DNA of 5,729 bases, from the NCBI GenBank assembly GCA_023248915.1, contig JAHFDQ010000415.1:1-5729 (forward strand). Reading direction: 5' to 3'. The translations under genes and the position numbers were made by a program. Positions 1-4,036 of this stretch are shown one piece after another; the first letter of the stretch is position 1; the number at the start of each line of letters is the position of its first letter. The DNA comes from Archangiaceae bacterium. GTDB taxonomy: Bacteria > Myxococcota > Myxococcia > Myxococcales > Myxococcaceae. The notes beneath the pieces are model-generated. The model was not told the DNA's origin. It worked only from the letters and a program-made list of their open reading frames with translations, and made no database searches.

Positions 1-251
1 TTGCCGGCCCTGTACTTCCGCGCGCGCACCAGCACCAGCCGGTACCCCGTGAAGCAGACGAGGAAGGCGAGGAAGACCGCGGGCGCCGCCGCGGCCACCG
101 CTTCCGGCACCGCGTCGGGGAAGCGGCGGGCCGCCAGCGCCAACGCAGCCGACCCCAGCAAGAGGAAGTAGAGCGCCGCGGCGAGGGCAGGCCCGAAGCG
201 CAGCTTTCCGACGTGGGGAGTCTCGTCTCCTGGCTGTCTGGTGGGGCTCAT
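1..251 (-). CDS. Small membrane protein of unknown function, N-terminal part only (cut by window edge)
   Basis: The reading frame starts at the ATG at 251-249 and runs leftward off the window with no stop, giving 83 complete codons. The protein begins with a polar N-terminus (MSPTRQPGDETPHVGKLRFG) and then shows two hydrophobic segments. The first covers about residues 21-40 and is rich in Ala and Leu (AALYFLLLG). The second covers about residues 52-73 and includes FLAFLVCFTGYRLVLV. A basic stretch follows (RARKYRAG). This fits an inner-membrane protein with at least two transmembrane helices. A GTG two codons upstream (257-255) is an alternative start, and an in-frame stop lies at 269-267. 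Neither start has a good Shine-Dalgarno site. The gene diverges from the one at 299 with only 47 bases between them. I do not recognise the family. Codon use favours G or C in the third position, which supports real coding. Confidence 0.6.
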   Translation of the reverse strand, partial: MSPTRQPGDETPHVGKLRFGPALAAALYFLLLGSAALALAARRFPDAVPEAVAAAAPAVFLAFLVCFTGYRLVLVRARKYRAG

Positions 252-278
252 TGACACTCGAAGGACTCAGAAGATAGA
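251..278 (+). promoter_or_regulatory. Possible sigma70-type promoter for the 299-2909 gene run
   Basis: TTGACA at 251-256 is a perfect -35 consensus. The best -10 match at a workable distance is GATAGA at 273-278, after a 16-base spacer, and it matches only three of six consensus bases. Transcription would start near 285, leaving a leader of roughly 14 bases before the ATG at 299. The -35 box touches the start codon of the divergent membrane-protein gene. The weak -10 makes this tentative. Confidence 0.3.
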
Positions 279-298
279 GGCAAGGGCGCCCGACTGCC

Positions 299-1495
299 AT
301 GAATGACTGGTCTCGAAAGCGTCCGCCGGACGAAGTGCCTACGCCGTTGGCGGTGGCGGTGTCCGACTTCTGCCGGCGGGCGAAGCAGCCGGCCAGCGCG
401 GCCGAGGTGCGCGAAGCGCTCTCATTCCTCGGCGGAAGCGACGACGCGCGGGTGCGCTCGGTGACCGACGCCGAACCCGCCGCCACCCCCCTCGGCCCCT
501 TCGCGCTCGTCGATATCATCCAGGGAACGACTGTCGAGCTCGCCGCCCACCGCCAGGGCTGTGGCTACTACGAGCTCATCCGGAAGCTGGCTCCCCCGCT
601 GGCGGAGCGGCCCGCCCCCGCGGAAGCTCCGACGCCGGCGCCACGAGCGCCGCAGAAGGCCCCGGTCCCGCGCCCGCGTCGGGCGGCGAAGCGCGCGGCG
701 GCGGTGCCCGTCGCCCTGTCCGAACGGATTGGCCCGAAGCGGCGCGCGGCCGGCTCGGCGGCGGCTGTGGCCGTCGAGATGGAGGCCGTGGAAACCCCGG
801 CGGCGCCCCGGCGCGAGTTGCCCGCTCCCAGGGGCCGCTTCACGCGGCTGCCTTCGCCGAAGCGACCGATCGAAGATCTCTTCGAACCCGAAGGCCGCGA
901 CGCGATCTCGGGGCTGATCGACCAGCAGGGGCACCGGCTGGCGGTCTTGAAGGCGCTGGTCGAGCAGTTCGAGGGACGGCAGGGGGCGCCATTGGCGGCC
1001 GCCGACCTCGACGCCGCGATCGAGCGGCACGGGCTGGCCGAGCGGCTCGAGCGACGCGAGCGTGAGCTCTTGCTGTCCGCCTACCGCGAGCACCGGGGAG
1101 CTTCCGGGCGCGTGGCCTGGGCGCTCGACCTGAAGCCCGGAGAGCTCGTCCGGCTGGTGAAGGCGGCGGGGCTGGCCAACGAAGTGGACGAGGCGCGAGA
1201 ACGCTTCAAGCGCGAAGCCCTCGCGTCCGACCTGCGACTCCGGCTCGATCTCCTCGGCCGGCGCCGGTACCTGGTCGACCTGGGCATCGTGCGGCGCTTC
1301 AACGAGCGGCTCGCCGCCGACCTCCTGCCGCTGCTCGAGGGGTGCCTCGACGGCGTGGGAGATCTCGCGGCGTTGGCGGCGGCCGCCGCGAAGAAGCACG
1401 GCCTCGAAGCTACCCAGGTCGAACGCGCGGTGGACGAGCTGGGCCTGGCTTCCCCCCTGCGCGATCGGCTTTCCCGCGGCGCTGCCGGCCGCTAG
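299..1495 (+). CDS. 398-residue protein with three Fis-like helix-turn-helix-type units, possible DNA-binding regulator
   Basis: The protein has three visible parts. Residues 1-100 form an N-terminal domain with a well-ordered core around residues 66-97 (GPFALVDIIQGTTVELAAHR followed by a Gly-Cys-Gly-Tyr-Tyr stretch). Residues about 101-190 are a low-complexity linker rich in Ala, Pro and Arg. Residues 191-398 are almost entirely helical and charged. Within the last part the segment at about 256-292 resembles the Fis-type helix-turn-helix (LLLSAYREH, then RVAWALDLKPGELVRLVKAA and GL). Two related units lie at about 214-250 and 342-391, each ending in a Gly-Leu-Ala motif. The family is not one I can name. 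A DNA-binding or regulatory role is inferred from the HTH likeness only, and no effector or catalytic domain is seen. The ATG at 299 has only a weak AAGGG at 283-287 upstream. The next gene starts 16 bases after the stop, which suggests co-transcription. Confidence 0.8.
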   Translation: MNDWSRKRPPDEVPTPLAVAVSDFCRRAKQPASAAEVREALSFLGGSDDARVRSVTDAEPAATPLGPFALVDIIQGTTVELAAHRQGCGYYELIRKLAPPLAERPAPAEAPTPAPRAPQKAPVPRPRRAAKRAAAVPVALSERIGPKRRAAGSAAAVAVEMEAVETPAAPRRELPAPRGRFTRLPSPKRPIEDLFEPEGRDAISGLIDQQGHRLAVLKALVEQFEGRQGAPLAAADLDAAIERHGLAERLERRERELLLSAYREHRGASGRVAWALDLKPGELVRLVKAAGLANEVDEARERFKREALASDLRLRLDLLGRRRYLVDLGIVRRFNERLAADLLPLLEGCLDGVGDLAALAAAAAKKHGLEATQVERAVDELGLASPLRDRLSRGAAGR

Positions 1496-1511
1496 TTTCC
1501 CCACCCGACCG

Positions 1512-1886
1512 ATGCCCATCTACGAATACCGCTGCAAGAAGTGCGGAAACACCATCGACGTGCTCCAGAAGGCGGACGACCCGGCTCCGCGGAAGTGCGA
1601 GGCGTGCGGGGTGCGCACCAAGTTGGTCAAACTCGTCAGCCGCACCAGCTTCGTCTTGAAGGGAGGCGGCTGGTACGCCGACCTCTACGGCTCGAAGAAG
1701 AAGGACTCGGGGTCGACCTCGGACTCGAAGCCCGCCGCCGCGGCCGCGGACTCGACGCCGGTGGCGAGCGCTGCGCCTGCTGGAACGCCGGCTGCGGCGG
1801 CCGCCTCGACGCCGGCTCCGGCCGCCGCGCCCGCCCCCGCCGCGAAGCCCAGCAAGCCCGAGAAGTCCGCGGCGAAGAAGAAGTAG
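1512..1886 (+). CDS. FmdB-family zinc-ribbon protein with long Ala/Pro/Lys tail
   Basis: The first 60 residues are a classic FmdB-type (putative regulatory) zinc ribbon. The protein opens with MPIYEYRCKKCG, giving Cys8 and Cys11, and the second pair is Cys29 and Cys32 in KCEACG. These four cysteines should bind one zinc ion. The segment SRTSFVLKGGGWYADLYGSK at 43-62 is typical of deltaproteobacterial members. Residues about 66-124 are low complexity, mainly Ala, Pro, Ser and Thr, and finish with a lysine-rich end (KPSKPEKSAAKKK). FmdB itself was named as a proposed regulator of formamidase expression, but the role of the wider family is not established, so no specific function is claimed. The ATG directly precedes the Pro-Ile-Tyr-Glu-Tyr signature, which fixes the start. 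No Shine-Dalgarno site is visible in the pyrimidine-rich 16-base gap after the upstream stop, so translational coupling is likely. Confidence 0.93.
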   Translation: MPIYEYRCKKCGNTIDVLQKADDPAPRKCEACGVRTKLVKLVSRTSFVLKGGGWYADLYGSKKKDSGSTSDSKPAAAAADSTPVASAAPAGTPAAAAASTPAPAAAPAPAAKPSKPEKSAAKKK

Positions 1887-1932
1887 CGGCCGAAAACTTC
1901 CGTGGCCGGCCGGACGGGCGCAGACTTGCCAG

Positions 1933-2127
1933 GTGCCCTTTCCCCCGTCGAAGAGGCCCCGCAGGCGCTGCGTGTTGTGCGGCCTGCCCGAGCTTTCCGA
2001 GGTCACCGGCCAGGGGCGTTTCCTCTTGGTGCCCGACCCGGAAGGCCGCGGCCCGGTGTGCCCCGAAGGTCGGGGGTGCGGCGACCGTGCGCGCCAGTTG
2101 ACGCTCCTGCCCCTGACGACGGCCTGA
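1933..2127 (+). CDS. Small four-cysteine protein, probable zinc-binding (64 residues)
   Basis: This short frame starts at a GTG (1933-1935) 46 bases after the FmdB-family gene and ends 47 bases before the lipoprotein start. The product has a basic N-terminus (SKRPRRR), then Cys13 and Cys16 in a CVLC knuckle, and Cys43 and Cys49 in the stretch GRGPVCPEGRGC. The paired cysteines suggest a zinc site. The pattern CxxC followed by GRG, Cys and Cys is reminiscent of the YlxR/DUF448 fold, but the protein is short and that resemblance is loose. By eye nearly nine in ten codons end in G or C. The overlapping frame that extends the lipoprotein upstream has only about half, which supports this frame as the real one. 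The function is unknown. The GTG start lacks a clear ribosome-binding site, so the exact start is uncertain. Confidence 0.6.
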   Translation: MPFPPSKRPRRRCVLCGLPELSEVTGQGRFLLVPDPEGRGPVCPEGRGCGDRARQLTLLPLTTA

Positions 2128-2146
2128 CGCGTCCGTCGGTGACGCG
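2128..2146 (+). promoter_or_regulatory. Perfect 6-bp hairpin in the gap before the lipoprotein gene
   Basis: CGCGTC at 2128-2133 is perfectly complementary to GACGCG at 2141-2146, with a seven-base loop between them. It begins directly after the TGA of the four-cysteine gene and ends 28 bases before the lipoprotein ATG. No T-tract follows, so it is not a canonical intrinsic terminator. It could instead affect mRNA stability or partial termination, or be a chance product of high GC. Confidence 0.3.
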
Positions 2147-2174
2147 AAGCGCGTTGGGTGGTAGCAACCGGCAA

Positions 2175-2909
2175 ATGCGCACCCTGCCCCTTTTGGTCGC
2201 CCTCTCGTTGCTCGGCGCCTGCACGACGCATGTCCTCATTCCCGCCGAAGAACGCACTCGGCTCGAGCGCGACCTGACCGGGAAGGACCGGGACCGCTTC
2301 CTGCGCCTGTCCTGCTACGTGACGCCCTTCTTCGGAGACTCGACCAAGCGGCTGCTCACGTCCGTCATGCCCGACGAGGTGCGGCTGCTCGAGCAGCCGT
2401 CGGGCGAATCGATCAACCCCGGCCCCATCGAGAAGCTGATTCCTGCCGGGACGCGGGCCCGCATCGTCAGCGTCGAGTTTCCCACGTCGTTCGCGATGGC
2501 CGAGCGGGTGCTGTTCACGCCCCGCACCCAGCCCTGGGTAACGGTCGAGGTCGAGAGTCAGCCAGCGAAGCCGCCCCTGGTGCTGGTGCTACGGCCGATG
2601 CTGAAGACGGCCGACGAGGCCGTGGCCGAGATCGAGCGAACGCTAACCCGGGACGACCCGGCGCCGACCCTGGGTGGCTTCACCGAGGCCGTGCGCGAGG
2701 CGGTGCGGACGAAGGGAGCGGTGGTCGAGATGCCGGCCGCAGCGCTCGAGATGGCGTGGGGCTACCCCGAGCGGAAGCAGATCTCATTCGACGGTTCGGT
2801 CCGGATGGAAGAGTGGACCTGGCCGGGTGGCCGAAGGGCGGCGACGCTGGCCGACGGCCGGGTGCTGAAACTGGTCGGCGCGGGGAAGAACGTGACGGTG
2901 CAGCAGTAG
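2175..2909 (+). CDS. Uncharacterised lipoprotein (244 residues)
   Basis: The protein starts with a textbook lipoprotein signal: MRT, a hydrophobic stretch LPLLVALSLL, and the lipobox Leu13-Gly14-Ala15-Cys16. Cleavage before Cys16 and lipidation are expected. Thr at position +2 rather than Asp is compatible with outer-membrane sorting. Residues about 60-130 look like a compact beta-rich domain (PDEVRLLEQ, IPAGTRARIVSVEFPT, PWVTVEVES). Residues about 185-235 contain AWGYPERKQ, then MEEWTWPGGRR and LADGRVLKL. Their order (Gly-x-Pro, aromatic strand, Gly-x-Val) recalls the BamE/SmpA-like fold. That resemblance is by eye and no function is assigned. The frame is open upstream to a GTG at 1902, but that extension is Arg/Pro/Ala-rich junk with poor third-position GC and overlaps another gene, so the ATG at 2175 is chosen. 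A weak GGGTGG lies at 2156-2161. It is probably the last gene of the plus-strand run. Confidence 0.88.
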   Translation: MRTLPLLVALSLLGACTTHVLIPAEERTRLERDLTGKDRDRFLRLSCYVTPFFGDSTKRLLTSVMPDEVRLLEQPSGESINPGPIEKLIPAGTRARIVSVEFPTSFAMAERVLFTPRTQPWVTVEVESQPAKPPLVLVLRPMLKTADEAVAEIERTLTRDDPAPTLGGFTEAVREAVRTKGAVVEMPAAALEMAWGYPERKQISFDGSVRMEEWTWPGGRRAATLADGRVLKLVGAGKNVTVQQ

Positions 2910-2925
2910 GGCGCGCTCAGGAATT

Positions 2926-2978
2926 CCGTTCAGCCCGAGCCGTGTCGAGGGCCCCTCGGCTTCGCTCGGGGTGAACGG
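2926..2978. repeat. Imperfect 25-bp palindrome, REP-like element between convergent genes
   Basis: The left arm (2926-2950, beginning CCGTTCAGCCCGAGC) and the right arm (2954-2978, ending CTCGGGGTGAACGG) pair at 20 of 25 positions around a three-base GCC loop. The outer seven pairs and an inner run of seven are perfect. The motif GTTCA-x-CC-x-GAGC with TCGA and its inverse resembles palindromic repeats dispersed between genes in many GC-rich bacterial genomes. Only one copy is present here, so repetition cannot be shown from this window. It sits 16 bases after the lipoprotein stop and 9 bases from the end of the convergent PHP gene. It could therefore form an mRNA-end hairpin or bidirectional terminator for both. 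Confidence 0.65.
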
Positions 2979-2987
2979 AGGTTCCGC

Positions 2988-3746
2988 TCAGCTCCACCGG
3001 CCGGGCCGACCGCCCCCCCGCCGCCGCCCTCCTCCACGCCCGCCCTTCCTGTCTCGGCTGCTCGAGCGCTCGGCTTCGCGGGCCTGTCCCGGTCGGGTCA
3101 GCGCGGGCAACTCGCCCATCATCACCGCCCAGCACTCGCCTGCGGCCAGGGCCTTTACCAGCTCGGCCTGGGTGTTGATCTCGCTCTTGAACAGCGTGGC
3201 GCCTCGTCCGAGCTCGTCGAGCGAAGTCCGGGTGTCGCTGCCGCCGACGCACGGCAGCCGCAGCGCTTCCGACGCCTCGACCGCGAGCTCGTTCGCGGTC
3301 TGCCGCACCTTGGGGTTGTAACCTTCGATCGCCGACAGGCAGTCGAGCGTCAAGAGGAAGTCCCCCGCCGGATTCGGCGCGTCCCGGTCATACGGCCGCG
3401 CCGCGACGATGGCGGCCCCGAGCGACTTCACCTTGGGCAGGCACTCGGCGGCGCTCCAGGGCTTCTCGCGGTTGCTGCCCCACATCTGGACCGGTTCCGG
3501 CGCGAGCTGCGGCTTCGGGAAGAAGCACAGGTACTGGCCCTTGTCGGTGACGAGCTCGAGGCCGACGAAGATCTTCAGCTTCGTCTTGGCCTGCAGGTCG
3601 AAGAGCTCGTCGCAGCCGTCTTGCGTATTGGTTTCGGTGAAGGCGATGCCGTCGAGGCCCTGGCTCGCCGCCCGGTCGAGAATGAGCCGGGGGTCCAGGT
3701 CGCACCCCTTCGACAAGTGGGAATGGACGTGCAGATCGATGAGCAT
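2988..3746 (-). CDS. PHP-domain protein with altered metal site and Arg/Gly-rich tail (252 residues)
   Basis: The start MLIDLHVHSHLSKG carries the first PHP (polymerase and histidinol phosphatase) motif, with His6 and His8. Further landmarks appear in family order. They are GLDGIAFTETNT at 30-41 (normally ending TDHnT), VGLELVTD with Glu64, AAIVAARPYDRD at 111-122 (normally AHP), AIEGYN at 139-144 (normally aiEvyN), and GGSDTRTSLDELG at 168-180 (normally GSDaH). The fold is therefore convincing, but three usual histidine ligands read Thr39, Arg117 and Arg173. Known PHP proteins are metal-dependent phosphoesterases; activity here is doubtful. Residues about 218-252 form a basic tail rich in Arg and Gly (RKGGRGGGRRRGGGRPGRWS). 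The ATG at 3746 is the only plausible start, because an in-frame TAG lies five codons upstream. No Shine-Dalgarno site is evident. The gene diverges from the small gene at 3842 and converges on the lipoprotein gene across the palindrome. Confidence 0.88.
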   Translation of the reverse strand: MLIDLHVHSHLSKGCDLDPRLILDRAASQGLDGIAFTETNTQDGCDELFDLQAKTKLKIFVGLELVTDKGQYLCFFPKPQLAPEPVQMWGSNREKPWSAAECLPKVKSLGAAIVAARPYDRDAPNPAGDFLLTLDCLSAIEGYNPKVRQTANELAVEASEALRLPCVGGSDTRTSLDELGRGATLFKSEINTQAELVKALAAGECWAVMMGELPALTRPGQAREAERSSSRDRKGGRGGGRRRGGGRPGRWS

Positions 3747-3777
3747 GGGCGCGGGGGTCTACCACGCAACGCCGCTT

Positions 3778-3807
3778 TTGACTTTACGAAGGCGCGCGTG
3801 CCATAAG
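3778..3807 (+). promoter_or_regulatory. Predicted sigma70-type promoter for the small gene at 3842
   Basis: TTGACT at 3778-3783 matches the -35 consensus at five of six bases. After an 18-base spacer, CATAAG at 3802-3807 matches four of six of the -10 consensus (the central ATAA). Transcription would start near 3814, giving a leader of about 28 bases that contains the strong ribosome-binding site. The surroundings are less GC-rich than the rest of the window, as expected for a promoter. Confidence 0.5.
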
Positions 3808-3829
3808 TGCGCGTAATTCAAAGCTCTCC

Positions 3830-3836
3830 AGGAGGG
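3830..3836 (+). promoter_or_regulatory. Strong Shine-Dalgarno site AGGAGGG
   Basis: AGGAGGG ends five bases before the ATG at 3842, an ideal spacing. It is the only near-perfect ribosome-binding site in the window and fixes the start of the small downstream gene. Confidence 0.85.
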
Positions 3837-3841
3837 CGCTG

Positions 3842-4036
3842 ATGTTCACGGGCGTGAAGGTCTTCTCTGCGACGAAGGCGAAGGATCGCGAGGAATTGGG
3901 CGAGAACATCAGCCGGTGGATCAAGAGCAATTCCGACCTCGAGATCGTCGACAAGATCGTCAGCCAGTCGAGCGACAACGAGTTCCACTGCTACTCGCTG
4001 GTGATCTTCTACCGGCACGCGGCCAAGCAGCCCTAG
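3842..4036 (+). CDS. Small protein of unknown function (64 residues), probably well expressed
   Basis: The frame has an ideal Shine-Dalgarno site and a recognisable promoter upstream, and its third codon positions are strongly G or C, so it is a real gene despite its length. The product reads as a beta-alpha-beta-beta pattern: a strand at about 3-10 (TGVKVFSA), a charged amphipathic helix at about 13-29 (AKDREELGENISRWIKS), a strand at about 33-41 (LEIVDKIVS), and a hydrophobic strand at about 48-58 (FHCYSLVIFYR). It has no signal peptide and no membrane helix, so it is probably cytosolic. A single Cys50 is present. I do not recognise a named family; a small ferredoxin-like or dodecin-like fold is conceivable from the pattern alone. 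It is divergent from the PHP gene, and its TAG shares a CTAG with the stop of the convergent gene. Confidence 0.85.
   Translation: MFTGVKVFSATKAKDREELGENISRWIKSNSDLEIVDKIVSQSSDNEFHCYSLVIFYRHAAKQP

Noticed and set aside
601..870. Ala/Pro/Arg-rich stretch of the 299 gene as a possible frameshift or non-coding insert
   Set aside because: The frame continues intact through it with the same third-position bias. It is a flexible interdomain linker typical of such genomes.
422..1519. Long minus-strand open frame opposite the HTH-type gene
   Set aside because: It is an antisense shadow of the GC-rich gene at 299-1495. The product is Arg/Gly/Pro-rich with no recognisable domain, and the sense frame has the better codon pattern and conserved-looking motifs.
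1751..1815. Repeated CTCGACGCCGG (1751 and 1805) as a tandem repeat element
   Set aside because: It is explained by the low-complexity Ser-Thr-Pro and Ala-Pro coding of the FmdB-family tail. Only two short copies exist.
2098..2127. TTGACG as a -35 box for a separate lipoprotein promoter
   Set aside because: No acceptable -10 element follows at 15-19 bases, and the box lies inside the four-cysteine gene.
1410..2231. Minus-strand open frame covering the FmdB-family gene and its downstream region
   Set aside because: Its product is arginine- and glycine-rich and it runs opposite a certain FmdB-family gene. It is an artefact of few stop codons in GC-rich DNA.
3786..3803. Possible sigma54 promoter for the PHP gene (TGGCACG on the minus strand at 3803-3797)
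   Set aside because: The -24-like half is good, but the required GC of the -12 element is absent at the correct spacing, where the bases are TT.
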